DNA of 64,000 nucleotides from Pisaster brevispinus (taxonomy: Eukaryota > Echinodermata > Asteroidea > Forcipulatida > Asteriidae), in assembly GCA_023634235.1 (NCBI GenBank), contig JAMKCF010000163.1, positions 1-64,000 on the forward strand. Reading direction: 5' to 3'. The notes under the pieces are model-generated. The model had not been told where the DNA came from. It saw nothing but the letters and a program-made list of their open reading frames with translations, and ran no database searches. The translations under genes were made by a program, and so were the position numbers. Shown here one piece after another: positions 36,301-49,304 of this stretch. The first letter of the stretch is position 1. Every line of letters begins with the position of its first letter.

Positions 36301-36905
36301 CGAGATGAAGCTGTTTTGCGGGGCCTTTGTAGCGTCCCCGTTTGCTGGTCTTTTCCGGTGTAAAGCCTGCCCGCATTGGCCGTAAAAGTCCAATTTCCGG
36401 GTGCGGGGATACCTAAGGAAGATTCAGGCGAAAATTTCATCTCTCTAGCATGCCTAGATCGGGAGTTATTCCCAAATTCACCGCACAGTTAAATTGGGCA
36501 ATTACCCCGGTCCGCACGACCTTGTCTCGCAGCCGGTTTTTGGGAGGGGTCAATTTCTGTTAGGGGTAGGGCTAACATCCAGGTCGCTCGCCTCGCCTAC
36601 AGAGTCGTCAGCAACCCGTAAACTCACGGTAGAGGGAGCCCTTGAGACGGGCTTTACAGTGGTGCTAAACTTGTGCAGATCCGATATTGCCTTGGGGGTG
36701 ATTTGACCATCCTTATTTTGTGTTTGTCTCTTTTACAGCAAATTCGATATGAAGCTGTTTTGCGGGGCCTTTGTAGCGTCCCCGTTTGCTGGTCTTTTCC
36801 GGTGTGAAGCCTGCCCGCAACGGCCGTAAAAGTCCAATTTCCGGATGCAGGGATACCTAAGGAAGATTCAGGTAAAAAATTCATCTCTCTAGCATGCCTA
36901 GATCG
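30371..36905. repeat. Regular A-B dimer block
   Basis: Starts are A30371, B30814, A31240, B31683, A32110, B32553, A32980, B33423, A33850, B34293, A34722, B35165, A35593, B36036, A36462. A36462 is 444 bp because caaccccaaactc has become caacccgtaaactc near 36616. The monomer at 30371 follows a junction with gatcagg in place of gatcggg. Confidence 0.94.
31240..34721. repeat. Tandem duplication of a tetramer (about 1740 bp x 2)
   Basis: Copies are 31240-32979 and 32980-34721, with all four monomer starts offset by exactly 1740 bp. Shared variants are gctgttatgcgg with tttctggtg in A31240 and A32980, aaaatgtcat in B31683 and B33423, tgtgtctgtctc in A32110 and A33850, and gagttgtcag, attgtcttgg and aatttaatc in B32553 and B34293. 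The preceding dimer (30371-31239) carries the first two markers as well, so an earlier 869-bp step came first. A31240 has private changes ccaatttacgg and cctatggaag. Confidence 0.92.
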
Positions 36906-39900
36906 GGAGTTATTCCCATTACCCCGGTCCGCACGACCTTGTCTCGCAGCCGTTTTTTTTTTTTTTGGGGGGGGTCAATTTCTGTTAGGGGTAGGGCTTA
37001 CATCCAGGCCGCTCGCCTCGCCTACAGAGTCGTCAGCAACCCCAAACTCACGGTAGAGAGAGCCCTTGAGACGGGCTTTACAGTGGTGCTAAACTTGTGC
37101 AGATCCGATATTGCCTTGGGGGTGATTTGACCATCCTTATTTTGTGTTTGTCTCTTTTACAGCAAATTCGAGATGAAGCTGTTTTGCGGGGCCTTTGTAG
37201 CGTCCCCGTTTGCTGGTCTTTTCCGGTGTGAAGCCTGCCCGCAACGGCCGTAAAAGTCCAATTTCCGGATGCAGGGATACCTAAGGAAGATTCAGGTAAA
37301 AAATTCATCTCTCTAGCATGCCTAGATCGGGAGTTATTCCCATTACCCCGGTCCGCACGACCTTGTCTCGCAGCCGTTTTTTTTTTTTTTGGGGGGGGTC
37401 AATTTCTGTTAGGGGTAGGGCTTACATCCAGGCCGCTCGCCTCGCCTACAGAGTCGTCAGCAACCCCAAACTCACGGTAGAGAGAGCCCTTGAGACGGGC
37501 TTTACAGTGGTACTAAACTTGTGCAGATCCGATATTGCCTTGGGGGTGATTTGACCATCCTTATTTTATGTTTGTCTCTTTTACATCAAATTCGAGATGA
37601 AGCTGTTTTGCGGGGCCTTTGTAGCGTCCCCGTTTGCTGGTCTTTTCCTGTGTGAAGCCTGCCCGCAACGGCCGTAAAAGTCCAATTTCCGGATGCAGGG
37701 ATACCTAAGGAAGATTCAGGTAAAAAATTCATCTCTCTAGCATGCCTAGATCGGGAGTTATTCCCATTACCCCGGTCCGCACGACCTTGTCTCGCAGCCG
37801 GTTTTTTTTTTTTTTTGGAGGGGTCAATTTCTGTTAGGGGTAGGGCTAACATCCAGGTCGCTCGCCTCGCCTACAGAGTCGTCAGCAACCCCAAACTCAC
37901 GGTAGAGGGAGCCCTTGAGACGGGCTTTACAGTGGTGCTAAACTTGTGCAGATCCGATATTGCCTTGGGGGTGATTTGACCATCCTTATTTTGTGTTTGT
38001 CTCTTTTACAGCAAATTCGAGATGAAGCTGTTTTGCGGGGCCTTTGTAGCGTCCCCGTTTGCTGGTCTTTTCCGGTGTGAAGCCTGCCCGCAACGGCCGT
38101 AAAAGTCCAATTTCCGGATGCAGGGATACCTAAGGAAGATTCAGGTGAAAATTTCATCTCTCTAGCATGCCTAGATCGGGAGTTATTCCCAAATTCACCG
38201 CACAGTTAAATTGGGCCATTACCCCGGTCCGCACGACCTTGTCTCGCAGCCGGTTTTTGGGAGGGGTCAATTTCTGTTAGGGGTAGGGCTAACATCCAGG
38301 TCGCTCGCCTCGCCTACAGAGTCGTCAGCAACCCCAAACTCACGGTAGAGGGAGCCCTTGAGACGGGCTTTACAGTGGTGCTAAACTTGTGCAGATCCGA
38401 TATTGCCTTGGGGGTGATTTGACCATCCTTATTTTGTGTTTGTCTCTTTTACAGCAAATTCGAGATGAAGCTGTTTTGCGGGGCCTTTGTAGCGTCCCCG
38501 TTTGCTGGTCTTTTCCGGTGTGAAGCCTGCCCGCAACGGCCGTAAAAGTCCAATTTCCGGATGCAGGGATACCTAAGGAAGATTCAGGTAAAAAATTCAT
38601 CTCTCTAGCATGCCTAGATCGGGAGTTATTCCCATTACCCCGGTCCGCACGACCTTGTCTCGCAGCCGTTTTTTTTTTTTTGGGGGGGGTCAATTTCTGT
38701 TAGGGGTAGGGCTTACATCCAGGCCGCTCGCCTCGCCTACAGAGTCGTCAGCAACCCCAAACTCACGGTAGAGAGAGCCCTTGAGACGGGCTTTACAGTG
38801 GTGCTAAACTTGTGCAGATCCGATATTGCCTTGGGGGTGATTTGACCATCCTTATTTTATGTTTGTCTCTTTTACATCAAATTCGAGATGAAGCTGTTTT
38901 GCGGGGCCTTTGTAGCGTCCCCGTTTGCTGGTATTTTCCTGTGTGAAGCCTGCCCGCAACGGCCGTAAAAGTTCAATTTCCGGATGCAGGGATACCTAAG
39001 GAAGATTCAGGTAAAAAATTCATCTCTCTAGCATGCCTAGATCGGGAGTTATTCCCATTACCCCGGTCCGCACGACCTTGTCTCGCAGCCGGTTTTTTTT
39101 TTTTTTTTGGAGGGGTCAATTTCTGTTAGGGGTAGGGCTAACATCCAGGTCGCTCGCCTCGCCTACAGAGTCGTCAGCAACCCCAAACTCACGGTAGAGA
39201 GAGCCCTTGAGACGGGCTTTACAGTGGTACTAAACTTGTGCAGATCCGATATTGCCTTGGGGGTGATTTGACCATCCTTATTTTATGTTTGTCTCTTTTA
39301 CATCAAATTCGAGATGAAGCTGTTTTGCGGGGCCTTTGTAGCGTCCCCGTTTGCTGGTCTTTTCCTGTGTGAAGCCTGCCCGCAACGGCCGTAAAAGTCC
39401 AATTTCCGGATGCAGGGATACCTAAGGAAGATTCAGGTAAAAAATTCATCTCTCTAGCATGCCTAGATCGGGAGTTATTCCCATTACCCCGGTCCGCACG
39501 ACCTTGTCTCGCAGCCGGTTTTTTTTTTTTTTTGGAGGGGTCAATTTCTGTTAGGGGTAGGGCTAACATCCAGGTCGCTCGCCTCGCCTACAGAGTCGTC
39601 AGCAACCCCAAACTCACGGTAGAGGGAGCCCTTGAGACGGGCTTTACAGTGGTGCTAAACTTGTGCAGATCCGATATTGCCTTGGGGGTGATTTGACCAT
39701 CCTTATTTTGTGTTTGTCTCTTTTACAGCAAATTCGAGATGAAGCTGTTTTGCGGGGCCTTTGTAGCGTCCCCGTTTGCTGGTCTTTTCCGGTGTGAAGC
39801 CTGCCCGCAACGGCCGTAAAAGTCCAATTTCCGGATGCAGGGATACCTAAGGAAGATTCAGGTAAAAAATTCATCTCTCTAGCATGCCTAGATCGGGAGT

Positions 39901-42900
39901 TATTCCCATTACCCCGGTCCGCACGACCTTGTCTCGCAGCCGTTTTTTTTTTTTTGGGGGGGGTCAATTTCTGTTAGGGGTAGGGCTTACATCCAGGTCG
40001 CTCGCCTCGCCTACAGAGTCGTCAGCAACCCCAAACTCACGGTAGAGGGAGCCCTTGAGACGGGCTTTACAGTGGTGCTAAACTTGTGCAGATCCGATAT
40101 TGCCTTGGGGGTGATTTGACCATCCTTATTTTGTGTTTGTCTCTTTTACATCAAATTCGAGATGAAGCTGTTTTGCGGGGCCTTTGTAGCGTCCCCGTTT
40201 GCTGGTCTTTTCCGGTGTGAAGCCTGCCCGCAACGGCCGTAAAAGTCCAATTTCCGGATGCAAGGATACCTAAGGAAGATTCAGATAAAAAATTCATCTC
40301 TCTAGCATGCCTAGATCGGGAGTTATTCCCATTACCCCGGTCCGCACGACCTTGTCTCGCAGCCGTTTTTTTTTTTTGGGGGGGGTCAATTTCTGTTAGG
40401 GGTAGGGCTTACATCCAGGCCGCTCGCCTCGCCTACAGAGTCGTCAGCAACCCCAAACTCACGGTAGAGAGAGCCCTTGAGACGGGCTTTACAGTGGTGC
40501 TAAACTTGTGCAGATCCGATATTGCCTTGGGGGTGATTTGACCATCCTTATTTTATGTTTGTCTCTTTTACATAAAATTCGAGATGAAGCTGTTTTGCGG
40601 GGCCTTTGTAGCGTCCCCGTTTGCTGGTCTTTTCCTGTGTGAAGCCTGCCCGCAACGGCCGTAAAAGTCCAATTTCCGGATGCAGGGATACCTAAGGAAG
40701 ATTCAGGTAAAAAATTCATCTCTCTAGCATGCCTAGATCGGGAGTTATTCCCATTACCCCGGTCCGCACGACCTTGTCTCGCAGCCGGTTTTTTTTTTTT
40801 GGGGGGGGGTCAATTTCTGTTAGGGGTAGGGCTTACATCCAGGCCGCTCGCCTCGCCTACAGAATCGTCAGCAACCCCAAACTCACGGTAGAGAGAGCCC
40901 TTGAGACGGGCTTTACAGTGGTGCTAAACTTGTGCAGATCCGATATTGCCTTGGGGGTGATTTGACCATCCTTATTTTATGTTTGTCTCTTTTACATCAA
41001 ATTCGAGATGAAGCTGTTTTGCGGGGCCTTTGTAGCGTCCCCGTTTGCTGGTCTTTTCCGGTGTAAAGCCTGCCCGCATTGGCCGTAAAAGTCCAATTTC
41101 CGGGTGCGGGGATACCTAAGGAAGATTCAGGCGAAAATTTCATCTCTCTAGCATGCCTAGATCGGGAGTTATTCCCAAATTCACCGCACAGTTAAATTGG
41201 GCCACTACCCCGGTCCGCACCACCTTGTCTCGCAGCCGGTTTTTGGGAGGGGTCAATTTCTGTTAGGGGTAGGGCTAACATCCAGGTCGCTCGCCTCGCC
41301 TACAGAGTCGTCAGCAACCCCAAACTCACGGTAGAGGGAGCCCTTGAGACGGGCTTTACAGTGGTGCTAAACTTGTGCAGATCCGATATTGCCTTGGGGG
41401 TGATTTGACCATCCTTACTTTGTGTTTGTCTCTTTTACAGCAAATTCGAGATGAAGCTGTTTTGCGGGGCCTTTGTAGCGTCCCCGTTTGCTGGTCTTTT
41501 CCGGTGTGAAGCCTGCCCGCAACGGCCGTAAAAGTCCAATTTCCGGATGCAGGGATACCTAAGGAAGATTCAGGTAAAAAATTCATCTCTCTAGCATGCC
41601 TAGATCGGGAGTTATTCCCATTACCCCGGTCCGCACGACCTTGTCTCGCAGCCGGTTTTTTTTTTTTTTGGGGGGGGGTCAATTTCTGTTAGGGGTAGGG
41701 CTAACATCCAGGTCGCTCGCCTCGCCTACAGAGTCGTCAGCAACCCCAAACTCACGGTAGAGGGAGCCCTTGAGACGGGCTTTACAGTGGTGCTAAACTT
41801 GTGCAGATCCGATATTGCCTTGGGGGTGATTTGACCATCCTTATTTTGTGTTTGTCTCTTTTACAGCAAATTCGAGATGAAGCTGTTTTGCGGGGCCTTT
41901 GTAGCGTCCCCGTTTGCTGGTCTTTTCCGGTGTGAAGCCTGCCCGCAACGGCCGTAAAAGTCCAATTTCCGGATGCAGGGATACCTAAGGAAGATTCAGG
42001 TAAAAAATTCATCTCTCTAGCATGCCTAGATCGGGAGTTATTCCCATTACCCCGGTCCGCACGACCTTGTCTCGCAGCCGTTTTTTTTTTTGGGGGGGGT
42101 CAATTTCTGTTAGGGGTAGGGCTTACATCCAGGTCGCTCGCCTCGCCTACAGAGTCGTCAGCAACCCCAAACTCACGGTAGAGGGAGCCCTTGAGACGGG
42201 CTTTACAGTGGTGCTAAACTTGTGCAGATCCGATATTGCCTTGGGGGTGATTTGACCATCCTTATTTTGTGTTTGTCTCTTTTACATCAAATTCGAGATG
42301 AAGCTGTTTTGCGGGGCCTTTGTAGCGTCCCCGTTTGCTGGTCTTTTCCGGTGTGAAGCCTGCCCGCAACGGCCGTAAAAGTCCAATTTCCGGATGCAGG
42401 GATACCTAAGGAAGATTCAGATAAAAAATTCATCTCTCTAGCATGCCTAGATCGGGAGTTATTCCCATTACCCCGGTCCGCACGACCTTGTCTCGCAGCC
42501 GTTTTTTTTTTTTGGGGGGGGGGTCAATTTCTGTTAGGGGTAGGGCTTACATCCAGGCCGCTCGTCTCGCCTACAGAGTCGTCAGCAACCCCAAACTCAC
42601 GGTAGAGAGAGCCCTTGAGACGGGCTTTACAGTGGTGCTAAACTTGTGCAGATCCGATATTGCCTTGGGGGTGATTTGACCATCCTTATTTTATGTTTGT
42701 CTCTTTTACATCAAATTCGAGATGAAGCTGTTTTGCGGGGCCTTTGTAGCGTCCCCGTTTGCTGGTCTTTTCCTGTGTGAAGCCTGCCCGCAACGGCCGT
42801 AAAAGTCCAATTTCCGGATGCAGGGATACCTAAGGAAGATTCAGGTAAAAAATTCATCTCTCTAGCATGCCTAGATCGGGAGTTATTCCCATTACCCCGG

Positions 42901-45900
42901 TCCGCACGACCTTGTCTCGCAGCCGTTTTTTTTTTTTTTGGGGGGGGTCAATTTCTGTTAGGGGTAGGGCTTACATCCAGGTCGCTCGCCTCGCCTACAG
43001 AGTCGTCAGCAACCCCAAACTCACGGTAGAGGGAGCCCTTGAGACGGGCTTTACAGTGGTGCTAAACTTGTGCAGATCCGATATTGCCTTGGGGGTGATT
43101 TGACCATCCTTATTTTGTGTTTGTCTCTTTTACAGCAAATTCGAGATGAAGCTGTTTTGCGGGGCCTTTGTAGCGTCCCCGTTTGCTGGTCTTTTCCGGT
43201 GTGAAGCCTGCCCGCAACGGCCGTAAAAGTCCAATTTCCGGATGCAGGGATACCTAAGGAAGATTCAGGTAAAAAATTCATCTCTCTAGCATGCCTAGAT
43301 CGGGAGTTATTCCCATTACCCCGGTCCGCACGACCTTGTCTCGCAGCCGTTTTTTTTTTTTTTGGGGGGGGTCAATTTCTGTTACGGGTAGGGCTTACAT
43401 CCAGGCCGCTCGCCTCGCCTACAGAGTCTTCAGCAACCCCAAACTCACGGTAGAGAGAGCCCTTGAGACGGGCTTTACAGTGGTGCTAAACTTGTGCAGA
43501 TCCGATATTGCCTTGGGGGTGATTTGACCATCCTTATTTTATGTTTGTCTCTTTTACATCAAATTCGAGATGAAGCTGTTTTGCGGGGCCTTTGTAGCGT
43601 CCCCGTTTGCTGGTCTTTTCCTGTGTGAAGCCTGCCCGCAACGGCCGTAAAAGTCCAATATCCGGATGCAGGGATACCTAAGGAAGATTCAGGTAAAAAA
43701 TTCATCTCTCTAGCATGCCTAGATCGGGAGTTATTCCCATTACCCCGGTCCGCACGACCTTGTCTCGCAGCCGGTTTTTTTTTTTTTTTGGAGGGGTCAA
43801 TTTCTGTTAGGGGTAGGGCTAACATCCAGGTCGCTCGCCTCGCCTACAGAGTCGTCAGCAACCCCAAACTCACGGTAGAGGGAGCCCTTGAGACGGGCTT
43901 TACAGTGGTGCTAAACTTGTGCAGATCCGATATTGTCTTGGGGGTGATTTGACCATCCTTATTTTGTGTTTGTCTCTTTTACAGCAAATTCGAGATGAAG
44001 CTGTTTTGCGGGGCCTTTGTAGCGTCCCCGTTTGCTGGTCTTTTCCGGTGTGAAGCCTGCCCGCAACGGCCGTAAAAGTCCAATTTCCGGATGCAGGGAT
44101 ACCTAAGGAAGATTCAGGTAAAAAATTCATCTCTCTAGCATGCCTAGATCGGGAGTTATTCCCATTACCCCGGTCCGCACGACCTTGTCTCGCAGCCGTT
44201 TTTTTTTTTTTTGGGGGGGGTCAATTTCTGTTAGGGGTAGGGCTTACATCCAGGCCGCTCGCCTCGCCTACAGAGTCGTCAGCAACCCCAAACTCACGGT
44301 AGAGGGAGCCCTTGAGACGGGCTTTACAGTGGTGCTAAACTTGTGCAGATCCGATATTGCCTTGGGGGTGATTTGACCATCCTTATTTTATGTTTGTCTC
44401 TTTTACATCAAATTCGAGATGAAGCTGTTTTGCGGGGCCTTTGTAGCGTCCCCGTTTGCTGGTCTTTTCCTGTGTGAAGCCTGCCCGCAACGGCCGTAAA
44501 AGTCCAATTTCCAGATGCAGGGATACCTAAGGAAGATTCAGGTAAAAAATTCATCTCTCTAGCATGCCTAGATCGGGAGTTATTCCCATTACCCCGGTCC
44601 GCACGACCTTGTCTCGCAGCCGGTTTTTTTTTTTTTTGGGGGGGGTCAATTTCTGTTAGGGGTAGGGCTTACATCCAGGCCGCTCGCCTCGCCTACAGAA
44701 TCGTCAGCAACCCCAAACTCACGGTAGAGAGAGCCCTTGAGACGGGCTTTACAGTGGTGCTAAACTTGTGCAGATCCGATATTGCCTTGGGGGTGATTTG
44801 ACCATCCTTATTTTATGTTTGTCTCTTTTACATCAAATTCGAGATGAAGCTGTTTTGCGGGGCCTTTGTAGCGTCCCCGTTTGCTGGTCTTTTCCGGTGT
44901 AAAGCCTGCCGGCATTGGCCGTAAAAGTCCAATTTCCGGGTGCGGGGATACCTAAGGAAGATTCAGGCGAAAATTTCATCTCTCTAGCATGCCTAGATCG
45001 GGAGTTATTCCCAAATTCACCGCACAGTTAAATTGGGCCACTACCCCGGTCCGCACCACCTTGTCTCGCAGCCGGTTTTTGGGAGGGGTCAATTTCTGTT
45101 AGGGGTAGGGCTAACATCCAGGTCGCTCGCCTCGCCTACAGAGTCGTCAGCAACCCCAAACTCACGGTAGAGGGAGCCCTTGAGACGGGCTTTACAGTGG
45201 TGCTAAACTTGTGCAGATCCGATATTGCCTTGGGGGTGATTTGACCATCCTTACTTTGTGTTTGTCTCTTTTACAGCAAATTCGAGATGAAGCTGTTTTG
45301 CGGGGCCTTTGTAGCGTCCCCGTTTGCTGGTCTTTTCCGGTGTGAAGCCTGCCCGCAACGGCCGTAAAAGTCCAATTTCCGGATGCAGGGATACCTAAGG
45401 AAGATTCAGGTAAAAAATTCATCTCTCTAGCATGCCTAGATCGGGAGTTATTCCCATTACCCCGGTCCGCACGACCTTGTCTCGCAGCCGTTTTTTTTTT
45501 TTTTTGGGGGGGGTCAATTTCTTTTAGGGGTAGGGCTTACATCCAGGTCGCTCGCCTCGCCTACAGAGTCGTCAGCAACCCCAAACTCACGGTAGAGGGA
45601 GCCCTTGAGACGGGCTTTACAGTGGTGCTAAACTTGTGCAGATCCGATATTGCCTTGGGGGTGATTTGACCATCCTTATTTTGTGTTTGTCTCTTTTACA
45701 GCAAATTCGAGATGAAGCTGTTTTGCGGGGCCTTTGTAGCGTCCCCGTTTGCTGGTCTTTTCCGGTGTGAAGCCTGCCCGCAACGGCCGTAAAAGTCCAA
45801 TTTCCGGATGCAGGGATACCTAAGGAAGATTCAGGTAAAAAATTCATCTCTCTAGCATGCCTAGATCGGGAGTTATTCCCATTACCCCGGTCCGCACGAC

Positions 45901-46717
45901 CTTGTCTCGCAGCCGTTTTTTTTTTTTTTGGGGGGGGTCAATTTCTGTTAGGGGTAGGGCTTACATCCAGGCCGCTCGCCTCGCCTACAGAGTCTTCAGC
46001 AACCCCAAACTCACGGTAGAGAGAGCCCTTGAGACGGGCTTTACAGTGGTGCTAAACTTGTGCAGATCCGATATTGCCTTGGGGGTGATTTGACCATCCT
46101 TATTTTATGTTTGTCTCTTTTACATCAAATTCGAGATGAAGCTGTTTTGCGGGGCCTTTGTAGCGTCCCCGTTTGCTGGTCTTTTCCTGTGTGAAACCTG
46201 CCCGCAACGGCCGTAAAAGTCCAATATCCGGATGCAGGGATACCTAAGGAAGATTCAGGTAAAAAATTCATCTCTCTAGCATGCCTAGATCGGGAGTTAT
46301 TCCCATTACCCCGGTCCGCACGACCTTGTCTCGCAGCCGGTTTTTTTTTTTTTTTGGAGGGGTCAATTTCTGTTAGGGGTAGGGCTTACATCCAGGCCGC
46401 TCGCCTCGCCTACAGAGTCTTCAGCAACCCCAAACTCACGGTAGAGAGAGCCCTTGAGACGGGCTTTACAGTGGTGCTAAACTTGTGCAGATCCGATATT
46501 GCCTTGGGGGTGATTTGACCATCCTTATTTTATGTTTGTCTCTTTTACATCAAATTCGAGATGAAGCTGTTTTGCGGGGCCTTTGTAGCGTCCCCGTTTG
46601 CTGGTCTTTTCCGGTGTAAAGCCTGCCCGCATTGGCCGTAAAAGTCCAATTTCCGGGTGCGGGGATACCTAAGGAAGATTCAGGCGAAAATTTCATCTCT
46701 CTAGCATGCCTAGATCG
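36906..46717. repeat. B-rich block with mosaic B and B' monomers
   Basis: Starts are B36906, B37330, B'37754, A38179, B38622, B'39045, B'39471, B39896, B40319, B40741, A41165, B41608, B42034, B42455, B42879, B43303, B'43727, B44152, B44576, A45001, B45444, B45869, B'46293. Only three A are present in 23 monomers. Most B copies here have A-type 3' ends (gatgcaggg, gtaaaaaattc). Shared rare markers show repeated local copying: cagataaaaa in 39896 and 42034; gccactacc with gcaccacc in 41165 and 45001; gagtcttcag in 43303, 45869 and 46293; ccaatatccgg in 43303 and 45869. The shortest B copies of the window are here (421 bp at 42034). Confidence 0.9.
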
Positions 46718-49304
46718 GGAGTTATTCCCAAATTCACCGCACAGTTAAATTGGGCCACTACCCCGGTCCGCACCACCTTGTCTCGCAGCCGGTTTTTGGG
46801 AGGGGTCAATTTCTGTTAGGGGTAGGGCTAACATCCAGGTCGCTCGCCTCGCCTACAGAGTCGTCAGCAACCCCAAACTCACGGTAGAGGGAGCCCTTGA
46901 GACGGGCTTTACAGTGGTGCTAAACTTGTGCAGATCCGATATTGCCTTGGGGGTGATTTGACCATCCTTATTTTGTGTTTGTCTCTTTTACAGCAGATTC
47001 GAGATGAAGCTGTTTTGCGGGGCCTTTGTAGCGTCCCCGTTTGCTGGTCTTTTCCGGTGTGAAGCCTGCCCGCAACGGCCGTAAAAGTCCAATTTCCGGA
47101 TGCAGGGATACCTAAGGAAGATTCAGGTAAAAAATTCATCTCTCTAGCATGCCTAGATCGGGAGTTATTCCCATTACCCCGGTCCGCACGACCTTGTCTC
47201 GCAGCCGGTTTTTTTTTTTTTGGGGGGGGGTCAATTTCTGTTAGGGGTAGGGCTTACATCCAGGCCGCTCGCCTCGCCTACAGAGTCGTCAGCAACCCCA
47301 AACTCACGGTAGAGAGAGCCCTTGAGACGGGCTTTACAGTGGTGCTAAACTTGTGCAGATCCGATATTGCCTTGGGGGTGATTTGACCATCCTTATTTTA
47401 TGTTTGTCTCTTTTACATCAAATTCGAGATGAAGCTGTTTTGCGGGGCCTTTGTAGCGTCCCCGTTTGCTGGTCTTTTCCGGTGTAAAGCCTGCCCGCAT
47501 TGGCCGTAAAAGTCCAATTTCCGGGTGCGGGGATACCTAAGGAAGATTCAGGCGAAAATTTCATCTCTCTAGCATGCCTAGATCGGGAGTTATTCCCAAA
47601 TTCACCGCACAGTTAAATTGGGCCATTACCCCGGTCCGCACGACCTTGTCTCGCAGCCGGTTTTTGGGAGGGGTCAATTTCTGTTAGGGGTAGGGCTAAC
47701 ATCCAGGTCGCTCGCCTCGCCTACAGAGTCGTCAGCAACCCCAAACTCACGGTAGAGGGAGCCCTTGAGACGGGCTTTACAGTGGTGCTAAACTTGTGCA
47801 GATCCGATATTGCCTTGGGGGTGATTTGACCATCCTTACTTTGTGTTTGTCTCTTTTACAGCAAATTCGAGATGAAGCTGTTTTGCGGGGCCTTTGTAGC
47901 GTCCCCGTTTGCTGGTCTTTTCCGGTGTGAAGCCTGCCCGCAACGGCCGTAAAAGTCCAATTTCCGGATGCAGGGATACCTAAGGAAGATTCAGGTAAAA
48001 AATTCATCTCTCTAGCATGCCTAGATCGGGAGTTATTCCCATTACCCCGGTCCGCACGACCTTGTCTCGCAGCCGGTTTTTTTTTTTTTTTGGGGGGGTC
48101 AATTTCTGTTAGGGGTAGGGCTTACATCCAGGCCGCTCGCCTCGCCTACAGAGTCGTCAGCAACCCCAAACTCACGGTAGAGAGAGCCCTTGAGACGGGC
48201 TTTACAGTGGTGCTAAACTTGTGCAGATCCGATTTTGCCTTGGGGGTGATTTGACCATCCTTATTTTATGTTTGTCTCTTTTACATCAAATTCGAGATGA
48301 AGCTGTTTTGCGTGGCCTTTGTAGCGTCCCCGTTTGCTGGTCTTTTCCGGTGTAAAGCCTGCCCGCATTGGCCGTAAAAGTCCAATTTCCGGATGCAGGG
48401 ATACCTAAGGAAGATTCAGGTAAAAAATTCATCTCTCTAGCATGCCTAGATCGGGAGTTATTCCCATTACCCCGGTCCGCACGACCTTGTCTCGCAGCCG
48501 TTTTTTTTTTTTTTTGGGGGGGGTCAATTTCTGTTAGGGGTAGGGCTTACATCCAGGTCGCTCGCCTCGCCTACAGAGTCGTCAGCAACCCCAAACTCAC
48601 GGTAGAGGGAGCCCTTGAGACGGGCTTTACAGTGGTGCTAAACTTGTGCAGATCCGATATTGTCTTGGGGGTGATTTGACCATCCTTATTTTGTGTTTGT
48701 CTCTTTTACAGCAAATTCGAGATGAAGCTGTTTTGCGGGGCCTTTGTAGCGTCCCCGTTTGCTGGTCTTTTCCGGTGTGAAGCCTGCCCGCAACGGCCGT
48801 AAAAGTCCAATTTCCGGATGCAGGGATACCTAAGGAAGATTCAGGTAAAAAATTCATCTCTCTAGCATGCCTAGATCGGGAGTTATTCCCATTACCCCGG
48901 TCCGCACGACCTTGTCTCGCAGCCGGTTTTTTTTTTTTTTGGGGGGGGGTCAATTTCTGTTAGGGGTAGGGCTTACATCCAGGCCGCTCGCCTCGCCTAC
49001 AGAGTCGTCAGCAACCCCAAACTCACGGTAGAGAGAGCCCTTGAGACGGGCTTTACAGTGGTGCTAAACTTGTGCAGATCCGATATTGCCTTGGGGGTGA
49101 TTTGACCATCCTTATTTTATGTTTGTCTCTTTTACATCAAATTCGAGATGAAGCTGTTTTGCGGGGCCTTTGTAGCGTCCCCGTTTGCTGGTCTTTTCCG
49201 GTGTAAAGCCTGCCCGCATTGGCCGTAAAAGTCCAATTTCCGGGTGCGGGGATACCTAAGGAAGATTCAGGCGAAAATTTCATCTCTCTAGCATGCCTAG
49301 ATCG
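46718..49304. repeat. Transitional block A-B-A-B-B-B
   Basis: Starts are A46718, B47161, A47586, B48029, B48454, B48879. A46718 has the gccactacc/gcaccacc pair but ordinary ccttattttg, and A47586 has the ccttactttg marker but ordinary gccattacc. In A41165 and A45001 these markers occur together, so A46718 and A47586 look like reciprocal halves of that haplotype. B48029 ends with A-type ggatgcaggg and gtaaaa. Confidence 0.88.
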
